Positions 1 through 5,782 of a stretch of DNA of 8,680 nt are shown here, piece by piece. Under the pieces are notes generated by a model. It ran no database searches and was not told the DNA's origin. It saw nothing but the letters and a program-made list of their open reading frames with translations. Position 1 is the stretch's first letter. Each line of letters opens with the position of its first letter. The position numbers and the translations under genes were made by a program. Source of the stretch: Desulfonatronospira sp. (GTDB lineage: Bacteria; Desulfobacterota; Desulfovibrionia; Desulfovibrionales; Desulfonatronovibrionaceae); NCBI GenBank assembly GCA_003563255.1, contig PWSL01000277.1, positions 1 to 8,680 on the forward strand, read 5' to 3'.

Positions 1-140
1 AATGAAAAGGCAGCCTTGTCCAAAACCGTGTCCCGGTTTTGGACAATACCTCTGCTTCGCCTCTTAAACTTTGCGTACTTTGCCTGCCCAGTTGAATTGC
101 TCGAAGAGCAAGCCCGAAGGGTATTCAACCGGGGCGGCTG
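1..140 (+). repeat. 140 bp structured repeat, copy 1 (cut by window edge)
   Basis: This stretch matches 1391-1530 over 140 aligned positions with no gaps and about 14 mismatches (about 90% identity), as a direct repeat. It contains a 13 bp perfect stem (16-28 with 34-46, 5-base loop). It also contains a branched structure: GTTGAAT (91-97) pairs with ATTCAAC (123-129) and encloses a hairpin with stem TGCTC (98-102/106-110) and a smaller CCC/GGG hairpin (113-115/119-121), both with GAA loops. In copy 2 the similarity starts inside a 14 bp stem, so the element probably continues left of the window. No reading frame of note. Confidence 0.85.
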
Positions 141-145
141 GCCTG

Positions 146-162
146 CCACGCGCTTCGCGTGG
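146..162. repeat. Hairpin, 7 bp stem with 3-base loop
   Basis: CCACGCG (146-152) pairs perfectly with CGCGTGG (156-162) around the loop CTT. It lies 129 bp beyond the sodB stop codon. On the plus strand it is followed by a T-rich run (167-174). Belongs to the class of small triloop hairpins scattered through these intergenic regions; a role in transcription termination is possible but not shown. Confidence 0.6.
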
Positions 163-171
163 TTATTGTTT

Positions 172-203
172 TTTATGACAGGGTTTCAGGAGTAAGTCAC
201 TAA
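172..203 (-). repeat. 29 bp dispersed repeat, copy 1
   Basis: The reverse complement of 172-200 is identical over 29 bp to 7144-7172, and 174-203 matches 8623-8650 with one internal mismatch. The core reads CTTACTCCTGAAACCCTG. Short flanking TGAC and GTCA tetramers could pair. It sits about 90 bp downstream of the sodB stop. Confidence 0.85.
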
Positions 204-218
204 CGTGTCCTTCCGTAT

Positions 219-234
219 GTTCTGTGGGCAGAAC
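219..234 (-). terminator. Weak terminator-like hairpin after sodB
   Basis: GTTCTG (219-224) pairs perfectly with CAGAAC (229-234) around a 4-base loop, 57 bp beyond the sodB stop in the direction of sodB transcription. A second, closer hairpin (about 256-273) pairs GTTGTT with AACAAC and is followed on the minus strand by ATTTT. Neither has a strong U tract, so termination here is only a suggestion. Confidence 0.3.
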
Positions 235-290
235 CTCTTGGTTTGCTTTGAAAATGAAACAACCTGTTGTTCCGAAATATGTGCTAAGCG

Positions 291-908
291 CTACTCCAGA
301 TTGGATGCAGCAAAATCCCAGTTCGCCAGCTTGTCCAGAACCGCCTGCACATAATCCGGACGGCGGTTCTGATAATCCAGGTAATAGGCGTGCTCCCAGA
401 CGTCAATGGTCAGCAGGGGCTTCATATTGTGCACAAGGGGCAGATCCGCGTTCAGGGTCTTGGTCACCTTGAGCCTGCCGCCTTCCAGCACCAGCCAGGC
501 CCATCCGCTGCCGAACTGAGTCACCGCAGCGCTGTGCAGTTCCTTCTTGCAGGCATCTACAGAACCGAATGCTTCCTCCATCTTCTGCTTGAGAGCTGCC
601 GGAGGTTCTTTACCACCCTGCGGGCTCAGGCTGTTCCAGTAAAATGTGTGGTTCCATACCTGGGCCGCATTATTAAAAATGCCCACCTTGTCCGCTTTGT
701 TGTGCGTCGCCTGAATTACTTCCTCCAGGGATTTTCCCTCCAGGTCGGTTCCGGATATAAACTTGTTCAGGTTGGTTACATAGGTTTGATGGTGTTTACC
801 GTAATGAAATTCCAAAGTTCTGGATGAAATAACCGGTTCCAGGGCATTCTGCGCAAAAGGCAGCGGCGGTAGTACATGCTCTGCTTTGTTCGCATTATCT
901 TGACCCAT
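291..908 (-). CDS. sodB: Superoxide dismutase, iron type (SodB family)
   Basis: A 205-residue Fe/Mn-family superoxide dismutase, close in length to E. coli SodB (193). It converts superoxide to oxygen and hydrogen peroxide in the cytoplasm; no signal peptide is visible. The N-terminal helical domain carries the [11 protein letters not shown] motif, and the C-terminal alpha/beta domain carries DVWEHAYY. By alignment with SodB the metal ligands are His35, His87 (in WNHTFYW), Asp169 and His173. Gln83 in NAAQVWNH is the second-sphere residue typical of iron enzymes, so iron rather than manganese is inferred. Tyr43 matches the active-site gateway tyrosine. The ATG at 906-908 is preceded by AGGGAGG (916-922 on the minus strand) with a 7-base spacer, which fixes the start. 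The gene stands alone; a 183 bp repeat element begins 66 bp upstream. In an anaerobe the enzyme would serve in oxygen tolerance. Confidence 0.97.
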   Translation of the reverse strand: MGQDNANKAEHVLPPLPFAQNALEPVISSRTLEFHYGKHHQTYVTNLNKFISGTDLEGKSLEEVIQATHNKADKVGIFNNAAQVWNHTFYWNSLSPQGGKEPPAALKQKMEEAFGSVDACKKELHSAAVTQFGSGWAWLVLEGGRLKVTKTLNADLPLVHNMKPLLTIDVWEHAYYLDYQNRRPDYVQAVLDKLANWDFAASNLE

Positions 909-974
909 AAAAAAACCTCCCTTTTTGCTTAGTTGAAAAAGCCCTGCACATACACGACATTTTCAGTTTGTTGA

Positions 975-1157
975 CCTGCAGATATTTGTATCTGTTTAGC
1001 GCTTTTTTTGGAAAGCAGGGGACAGGCACTACGGAACCCGTTTGAGCATCGTTTTGTGCTCAAAACGACTCATTTTCTGGGACAGGTGGAGCCCGGAAGA
1101 GCCAGTCCCCGTGCCACATGCAAAGCGCTGACAGATACAGATATTTATATCTCCAGG
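975..1157. mobile_element. 183 bp inverted-repeat element with REP-like pair (MITE-like)
   Basis: The outer arms are imperfect inverted repeats: 975-1005 versus the reverse complement of 1122-1157 share CCTG[C/G]AGATAT, TGTATCTGT and AGCGCTTT, interrupted by a short insertion on the right side. Inside lie a half-site GGGGACAGGCAC (from 1018) and the opposing half GAAGAGCCAGTCCCC (ending 1110), separated by a further inverted repeat (TTGAGCA...TGCTCAA, 1042-1067 region). No coding content is credible and no clear target-site duplication is visible. It begins 66 bp upstream of the sodB start. Its outer arms differ from those of the other repeat elements in the window. Confidence 0.6.
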
Positions 1158-1361
1158 CCTGTCTGTCAAGCAGTAACAGTTTCAAAGATACCCCGCAGCT
1201 TTTTCTTACCCCTGCCCCAAAATGTCGACACATGCCTAACGCGGGCTTTGCCCGCAACCCAAAAACATATTCTCACGCAAAAGCGCCTCAGTTAAATGGC
1301 TCCGCCTTCACTTCGTGAATTTATCGGGGCTGGCAAAGGTCGCCAAGGAAGACAGGATAAT
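1158..1361. other. Intergenic stretch without a gene
   Basis: No credible gene. Open frames overlapping it lack ribosome binding sites and recognisable protein features. It holds the triloop hairpins 1241-1255 (GCGGGC/GCCCGC) and 1307-1319 (TTCAC/GTGAA), both typical of degraded dispersed repeats. Confidence 0.6.
1241..1261. repeat. Dispersed hairpin repeat (GCGGGC triloop), copy 1
   Basis: GCGGGC and GCCCGC pair around TTT. The 21 bp from 1241 to 1261 recur exactly at 6846-6866, including the trailing AACCCA. In both places the repeat lies in non-coding DNA. Confidence 0.7.
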
Positions 1362-1398
1362 TTTTCATTTGTCACTCGTTTCTCGTGACAAATGAAAA
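1362..1398. repeat. 14 bp perfect stem at the head of repeat copy 2
   Basis: TTTTCATTTGTCAC (1362-1375) is the exact reverse complement of 1385-1398, with a 9-base loop. The right arm overlaps the first bases of the 140 bp repeat copy at 1391. Because copy 1 is cut by the window edge at this same point, whether the stem belongs to the repeat cannot be seen here. Confidence 0.75.
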
Positions 1399-1530
1399 GG
1401 CAGCCTTATCCAGAACCGTGTCCCGGTTTTGGACAATAGACCAGCTTCGCGTCTTTAACTTTGCGTACTAAGCCTGCCCTGTTGAATTGTTCGAAGAGCA
1501 AGCCCGAAGGGCATTCAACCGGGGCGGCTT
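1391..1530 (+). repeat. 140 bp structured repeat, copy 2
   Basis: Direct repeat of 1-140, same strand, 1390 bp away, enclosing the sodB gene between the copies. The branched structure is kept (GTTGAAT 1481-1487 with ATTCAAC 1513-1519). The two base changes inside it, at 1490 and 1512, exchange Watson-Crick and G-U pairs without breaking the stems. Confidence 0.85.
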
Positions 1531-1542
1531 TGCGGTGCAAAA

Positions 1543-1618
1543 GGGTGCCAAAACCGGCCCGGGGACAGTCCCCTGGCCTTGTGCCATTAGTCACACCCGA
1601 GGACCCCTGAATGGTTAC
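1543..1618 (-). mobile_element. Collapsed remnant of the IS66-like mini-element
   Basis: 1543-1573 matches 6965-6995 with two mismatches in 31 bp, ending in the palindrome GGGGACAGTCCCC (1561-1573). The following bases to 1618 align with 7081-7126, the right end of the intact element, and finish in the same terminal repeat (the reverse complement of 1604-1618 is GTAACCATTCAGGGG). The intact copy has two GGGGACAGTCCCC palindromes with 72 bp between them; here there is one and the interior is gone. The left terminus is also missing, so this copy is a deletion derivative. Confidence 0.6.
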
Positions 1619-1720
1619 CTATACCTTCTGGTTCAAAATCACTCAGAGGAAAAATATCTTGCCGGATTGGCAAGCAAGTGGTAATATGTATTTCCAGTGC
1701 TGATTTTTTTACAGTAACAC

Positions 1721-1880
1721 TAACACTACAGCGAAACTTATATAATATTATACCTGCCTCAATTGGGGACAGGCACCCCCGCACTTATTTTCATTACAAA
1801 TGATCTTGGTTTTATTGGAAAAAATAAGTGCGGGGAGAGCCAGTCCCCGGAGGGCAGTCATAAGTTTCGCTGTAGTGCTA
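1721..1880 (+). mobile_element. 160 bp element with 21 bp terminal inverted repeats, copy A
   Basis: 1721-1741 is the reverse complement of 1860-1880 with one mismatch (TAACACTACAGCG at the outer end). Inside, two REP-like arms face each other: 1758-1791 (CAATTGGGGACAGGCACC, then GCACTTATTTT) and 1820-1853 (AAAATAAGTGC, then GGGGAGAGCCAGTCCCC). The element is repeated in inverted orientation at 8182-8339. Both ends are TA, compatible with insertion at a TA target as for IS630/mariner-type elements, but the TA is also part of the repeat so this is not decisive. A TATAAT hexamer occurs at 1741-1746. The element has no coding capacity and lies 179 bp upstream of the histidine kinase start. Confidence 0.8.
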
Positions 1881-1993
1881 ACCGTAACCATTCAAAAAAT
1901 AGGTGCAGTGCCCAGCATAACCGGGCTGTTGTCCAGAAACATCGATCTTTTGACAAGTTTCAGGGGTAACAGTTTAGCCATTTGCAGTGGCAT

Positions 1994-2009
1994 GGGGACT
2001 GGCTCTTCC
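1994..2009. repeat. Single REP-like half-site upstream of the kinase gene
   Basis: GGGGACTGGCTCTTCC, one arm of the pair found in the larger elements, with no partner nearby. It ends 50 bp before the kinase start codon. The rest of 1881-2059 shows nothing else supportable except a degenerate match to the 29 bp repeat near 1951-1969. Confidence 0.6.
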
Positions 2010-2059
2010 AGCCCTTGTTTTCTAAAGTTGAATTCACTTAAGCTTAATCGGAGTAAACC

Positions 2060-5000
2060 ATGTCTCAGGACCCGGTATCCAAAGAGCTTTCCGGCCCATC
2101 ACCGGAACAGTTTCAGGATCTGTACTCAAACGCCCCGATCGGTATCTTCACCTCCACGCCGGATGGGCGCTTTCTTTCGGTCAATACGACCATGGCCTGG
2201 ATGTATGGCTATGATTCCCCCGAGGAGATGGTGGAGTCGGTGACGGACATTGCCCGGCAGATTTATGTTAATCCCGCCGATCGGTTTCAATTGCACAAGA
2301 TGCTGAAGAATTCGGAATCGGCACGCAACTATAAATCCATGCATAAGCGCAAGGACGGCTCCACCTTCTGGACCATAGAGTCGGTGCGCGTCCTTCGGAA
2401 CGAAGACGGAAGTGTGCAGCATATTAATGGATTCATCACTGACATTTCCGGTCTGGTTCAAACGAGTTCGCCGGATGAAACGCACGCAAAAATGTCCGAA
2501 AACAAGTCTTTTAAGACCGGGAGCCCAAACAGAGAGATCCTGCTTGAAAACATTATTGATCGTACCTCTATTCAGCAATTAATGAGCGATTTCTTTGACC
2601 TGACCGGTATCGGCGGGGCTCTCCTGGACTTGCATGGCAATGTATCAGCCTCCACCGGCTGGCAGCAGATCTGCTTTGAATTCCATCGAGCTCACCCGGA
2701 AACCAATCGCAACTGCATGGAGAGCGACAGGGTGCTCTCCCAAAACGTACGGCCCGGTGAATACAAGATATACCGATGCAAGAACAGCATGCTGGACATC
2801 GTGATGCCTATCATGGTCGAGGGCAGGCATGTGGGCAATCTGTTTACCGGCCAGTTTTTTTTCAAGGAAGAGCCTCCGGATCATCAAGTTTTCAAAGACC
2901 AGGCCGTGCGATACGGGTTTGATGAAGAGCACTATCTTGCGGCGCTGGAAAAAGTCCCCCTGCTGGACAAGGAGACCGTGACCAAAGCCCTCCGGTTCTA
3001 TGTAAATCTGGCAGAAATTATCAGTACGGTGGGATACCACAATCTGCAGCTGGAACGGATTCTGAAGGAGCGGGAAGAGCTCCTCGAATCCTTGCGCGCC
3101 AGTGAGGAAATGTTTCGCTCCATTTCGGAAAACATTTTCGCCTTGATCGCGATCATTGATCCGCAGGGTCTTTACACCTACTGCAATGCCAGCTATTCTT
3201 TCATTCTGGGCTATGATCCTGAAAGCCTGATCGGGACAGAATGCTTCGCCATCGTACACCATGACGATAAAGAGCGAGCGCTCGCTCTTTTTCGTGAGGC
3301 CCTAAAAGGACACAAATCAAGACAACTGGAATTCGTCCTCAAGCTGGTCGCCAGGGACGGCAGCGCGAAATGGGTGGAGCACCGTGCTTCCCTGCTTCCC
3401 GACAACCAGGGCGGTTTCCGCGGCATCCTGCTGCTGGCCCAGGACGTGACGGAACGTTTTCAGGCCGAGAAGGAAATCAGGAAGTTCAAGACGGTTATTG
3501 ACCAGGCTGTACACGGCAATGCTATTGCCGACATGCAGGGCAACCTTTTGTATATCAACGACTATTTTGCGCGCATCCATGGGTACAAGCCTGATGAATT
3601 GATAGGCCGGAACCTTTCGGTTTTCCACAACGAACAACAATTGAGGGAAGTCCAGAGCATCAACAGGATTCTCGCAAGTGACGGCAAGTTTATCAACAGG
3701 GAAGTCTGGCATACGCACAAGGACGGCACAGAATTCCCTATGCTCATGAGCGGTGTTGTGATCAAGGATGAACAGGGAGGCCCTGAATTCCTCGCGGCCA
3801 CCGCCATTGATATCAGCGACCGTAAACTTGCAGAGGAGGCGTTGCAGGAAGAGCGTTTACGCTTGACCAACATCATCAAAGGCACCAACGTAGGAACCTG
3901 GGAATGGAACGTCCAGACAGGGGAAACAGTGTTCAATGAACGGTGGGCTGAAATTATCGGCTGTGCCCTGGATGAATTGGTTCCTGTTTCCATTGAGACA
4001 TGGGAAAAACATGTCCATCCGGACGACTTCAAGATCAGCATGGATTTGCTGGAGCGGCACTTCAGCGGCGATATGGACTATTATGAGTGCGAAGTACGGT
4101 TGAAGCACAAAAACGGCAACTGGGTCTGGGTCCTGGATAGAGGCAAGGTGATATCCTGGACCGAAGACGGCAAGCCTCTATGGATGTTCGGTACCCATCT
4201 GGACATTACCATCCGTAAACAGGCTGAACAAACCTTGCTCCAGGCCAAGCAGCAGGCCGAGGCCGCCAACCGGGCCAAATCCGAGTTCCTGGCCAATATG
4301 AGTCATGAAATCCGGACACCCATCAACGGCATCATGGGCATGATGCAACTATTGCAGACCACCGACCTGGACAAGGAACAGAAAGAATATGTAAATCTGT
4401 CCATTACCTCAGCCAGTCGTCTGACCAGGCTGTTATCTGATATTCTCGACCTGTCCAGGGTGGAGGCGGGCAAAATGGCTGTCCATGAAGAGGAGTTCAG
4501 TCTGATAGAGCTGAAGAATTCCGTGAATGACCTGTTCAAAATTACTGCAAAGGAAAAAGGAATTTCCCTGGATTTCAGTATGGATCAGGCCCTTCCCGAA
4601 AGAGTTGTCGGTGATCTTTCCAGGGTCAGCCAGATCCTGTTCAATCTGGTGGGCAATGCGGTCAAGTTTACCGACCGTGGAGCTGTGAGTCTGGATATGA
4701 TGCCACTGCCTCCCGGAAAAGACAAAGGTATCCAGATACTGTTTACAGTATCGGACAGCGGTATCGGCATGCCCGAGGATAAGATCAAGGCCCTGTTCAA
4801 GCCTTTTGCCCAGGTGAACGGCTCTTTTGCCCGTAAATACCAGGGAGCAGGCCTTGGCCTGGCCATTGTCAAAAGACTGGTGGAATTGTTGGCTGGTAAA
4901 ATTTCCGTTTCCAGCACTTTGGGACAGGGGACGAACATATATGTAGTCCTGCCCTTCAGGCTGCCAGGAAAAGTTGCAGAGCCAAAGCCCAGGCAGGATG

Positions 5001-5467
5001 AACCCCCGCTCAAGGCTGAGAAGTCCCTGCGCGTCCTGCTGGCTGAAGATGACCCGAGCAACCAGTATCCAGCGCAGAAGCTGCTGGAAAAGGCCGGACA
5101 CACAGTGACCCTGGCCGAGGACGGCCGGCACGTCCTTGACCTGATAAAGGCCCATGACTATGACGTCATCCTTATGGACGTGCAGATGCCGGTCATGGAC
5201 GGGGTTGAGGCGACACAAAGGATCAGGAGGCAGGAGTCAGAGGTCAGGGATCATAGGTCGGAAACCGGAAGTCGGAAATCGGACCTCCGACATCAGGCCC
5301 AGGGCATTCCCATCATCGCCATGACCGCCTACGCCATGGCCGGTGATCGGGAGAGATTCCTGGAGGCCGGGATGGATGACTACCTGGCCAAGCCAGTGAC
5401 CATTGAAGCGCTGAACTCAGTCCTTGGAAAGGTCCAGGAGGGCAGCTATGGTCACAAGAGCGACTGA
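2060..5467 (+). CDS. Soluble PAS/PocR hybrid sensor histidine kinase
   Basis: A 1135-residue hybrid sensor kinase without membrane segments or signal peptide, so a cytoplasmic sensor. Domains in order: PAS1 (about 17-132); PocR sensory domain (about 164-327; WQQICFEFHR and the cysteines Cys205, Cys219 and Cys240); PAS2 (about 348-468); PAS3 (about 476-590); PAS4 of the PAS_3 type (about 603-722, GTWEWN...HPDD); HisKA with phospho-acceptor His749 in NMSHEIRTP; HATPase_c with N-box Asn866, DSGIGM from Asp899 and GAGLGLAIV from Gly929; receiver with Asp997/998, phospho-acceptor Asp1040, Thr1089 and Lys1111. The receiver spacing Asp1040-Thr1089 is 49 residues, against about 30 in CheY, because of an insertion at about 1058-1077. 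The start is supported by CGGAG six bases upstream of the ATG. The ligand and output partner are unknown; no response regulator or phosphotransfer gene is adjacent. The receiver is likely to feed a phosphorelay. Confidence 0.95.
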   Translation: MSQDPVSKELSGPSPEQFQDLYSNAPIGIFTSTPDGRFLSVNTTMAWMYGYDSPEEMVESVTDIARQIYVNPADRFQLHKMLKNSESARNYKSMHKRKDGSTFWTIESVRVLRNEDGSVQHINGFITDISGLVQTSSPDETHAKMSENKSFKTGSPNREILLENIIDRTSIQQLMSDFFDLTGIGGALLDLHGNVSASTGWQQICFEFHRAHPETNRNCMESDRVLSQNVRPGEYKIYRCKNSMLDIVMPIMVEGRHVGNLFTGQFFFKEEPPDHQVFKDQAVRYGFDEEHYLAALEKVPLLDKETVTKALRFYVNLAEIISTVGYHNLQLERILKEREELLESLRASEEMFRSISENIFALIAIIDPQGLYTYCNASYSFILGYDPESLIGTECFAIVHHDDKERALALFREALKGHKSRQLEFVLKLVARDGSAKWVEHRASLLPDNQGGFRGILLLAQDVTERFQAEKEIRKFKTVIDQAVHGNAIADMQGNLLYINDYFARIHGYKPDELIGRNLSVFHNEQQLREVQSINRILASDGKFINREVWHTHKDGTEFPMLMSGVVIKDEQGGPEFLAATAIDISDRKLAEEALQEERLRLTNIIKGTNVGTWEWNVQTGETVFNERWAEIIGCALDELVPVSIETWEKHVHPDDFKISMDLLERHFSGDMDYYECEVRLKHKNGNWVWVLDRGKVISWTEDGKPLWMFGTHLDITIRKQAEQTLLQAKQQAEAANRAKSEFLANMSHEIRTPINGIMGMMQLLQTTDLDKEQKEYVNLSITSASRLTRLLSDILDLSRVEAGKMAVHEEEFSLIELKNSVNDLFKITAKEKGISLDFSMDQALPERVVGDLSRVSQILFNLVGNAVKFTDRGAVSLDMMPLPPGKDKGIQILFTVSDSGIGMPEDKIKALFKPFAQVNGSFARKYQGAGLGLAIVKRLVELLAGKISVSSTLGQGTNIYVVLPFRLPGKVAEPKPRQDEPPLKAEKSLRVLLAEDDPSNQYPAQKLLEKAGHTVTLAEDGRHVLDLIKAHDYDVILMDVQMPVMDGVEATQRIRRQESEVRDHRSETGSRKSDLRHQAQGIPIIAMTAYAMAGDRERFLEAGMDDYLAKPVTIEALNSVLGKVQEGSYGHKSD
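3269..3290. repeat. 22 bp perfect palindrome inside the kinase gene
   Basis: AAAGAGCGAGC (3269-3279) is followed at once by its exact reverse complement (3280-3290). It encodes part of the DKERALALF stretch of PAS2, an ordinary PAS sequence, so the protein seems undisturbed. It could extrude as a hairpin or act as a binding site, or be chance. Confidence 0.85.
5231..5290 (+). repeat. Dispersed-repeat-like insertion in the receiver domain
   Basis: A low-complexity run of short GTCAG/GTCGG-type units (AGGTCAGGG, AGGTCGGAA, AAGTCGGAAA) encoding a charged segment, SEVRDHRSETGSRKSDLR, between the phospho-acceptor Asp1040 and Thr1089. Its length (about 57-60 bp, 19-20 codons) equals the excess over a normal receiver. 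Thr1089-Lys1111 is 22 residues as in CheY, so the excess is confined to this place. The nucleotide pattern resembles intergenic repeats; an in-frame insertion is inferred. Confidence 0.6.
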
Positions 5468-5494
5468 AATATGTCAAAAGGTTCATCTCCCTTC

Positions 5495-5531
5495 AGTTAC
5501 ACGCAGGTTCGATCCCAGGCGTACCCGGGTG
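5495..5531 (+). repeat. 37 bp degenerate repeat after the kinase gene, copy 1
   Basis: Similar to 5783-5818 over 36-37 bp with one gap: AGTTAC, then GGTTC, TCCC and ACCCGGGTG in the same order and nearly the same spacing. AGTTAC (5495-5500) can also pair with GTAACT (5544-5549), enclosing the ACCCGGGT palindrome. The GGTTCGATCCC run recalls a tRNA T-arm, but no tRNA fold forms. Confidence 0.5.
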
Positions 5532-5554
5532 AGGAGCTTCTGAGTAACTAGGCA

Positions 5555-5578
5555 TTTTCCGCGACCCTGCGCGGAAAA
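5555..5578 (+). terminator. Hairpin downstream of the kinase gene, possible terminator
   Basis: TTTTCCGCG (5555-5563) and CGCGGAAAA (5570-5578) form a perfect 9 bp stem with a 6-base loop, 88 bp after the kinase stop. A second small stem, GCCCC/GGGGC with loop TCC, follows at 5583-5595. There is no run of T after the first stem on the plus strand, so intrinsic termination is plausible but unproven. Confidence 0.4.
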
Positions 5579-5609
5579 AGTGGCCCCTCCGGGGCATCAT
5601 TCCTTTATT

Positions 5610-5654
5610 GTTCCCACGCTCTGCGTGGGAACATCTTCCGGACGCTCCGCGTCC
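5610..5654. repeat. Two adjacent triloop hairpins
   Basis: GTTCCCACGC/GCGTGGGAAC (5610-5632) with loop TCT is a perfect 10 bp stem. GGACGC/GCGTCC (5640-5654) with loop TCC follows 7 bp later. The first is a variant of the GTTCCCAGGC hairpin family seen at 5699, 5748, 8416 and 8503. They lie in the gap between the convergent kinase and ligase genes. Confidence 0.75.
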
Positions 5655-5670
5655 ACCAATCGTTGAGCAC

Positions 5671-5695
5671 GGGGACTGGCTCTCCCGGCACTTTT
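5671..5695. repeat. REP-like half-site with GGCACTTTT tail
   Basis: GGGGACTGGCTCTCCC followed by GGCACTTTT. The same tail follows the opposite half-site at 8578-8600. No opposing arm is found nearby, so this is an unpaired copy. Confidence 0.6.
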
Positions 5696-5698
5696 CTT

Positions 5699-5722
5699 GT
5701 TCCCAGGCTCCAGCCTGGGGAC
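5699..5722. repeat. GTTCCCAGGC hairpin repeat
   Basis: GTTCCCAGGCT and AGCCTGGGGAC form a hairpin with loop CC; one G-T pair where the other copies have an exact match. Member of a four-copy family in this window. Confidence 0.75.
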
Positions 5723-5747
5723 ACCACTTTTTTGTGGCTCCATTTCT

Positions 5748-5773
5748 CGTTCCCAGGCTCCAGCCTGGGAACG
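5748..5773. repeat. GTTCCCAGGC hairpin repeat, perfect copy
   Basis: A 26 bp perfect hairpin unit, identical to 8416-8441 including the flanking CG bases. The stem pairs CGTTCCCAGGCT with AGCCTGGGAACG around CC. Confidence 0.85.
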
Positions 5774-5782
5774 AGCGGTCTG

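Noticed and set aside
1008..1295. Open reading frames in the sodB-kinase gap (also 1406-1594, 1487-1684, 1587-1784, 1800-2243)
   Set aside because: They run through inverted repeats and hairpins, lack ribosome binding sites, and their products show no recognisable domain.
1950..1978. Promoter for the kinase gene with a perfect TTGACA at 1950-1955
   Set aside because: At 16-18 bp spacing the -10 candidates are poor (TTTAGC), and the region is better explained as a degenerate copy of the 29 bp repeat.
2126..5218. Long antisense frames within the kinase gene (for example 2645-3262 and 4433-5218, minus strand)
   Set aside because: Antisense shadows of a well-supported domain-rich protein; their translations resemble no family.
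5505..5520. GGTTCGATCCC run resembling a tRNA T-arm
   Set aside because: The flanks do not form the 5 bp T-stem and no acceptor, D or anticodon arms can be found around it.
5610..5773. CRISPR-like array of GTTCCCAGGC repeats
   Set aside because: The units are self-palindromic, irregularly spaced and without uniform spacers, and no cas gene is present.
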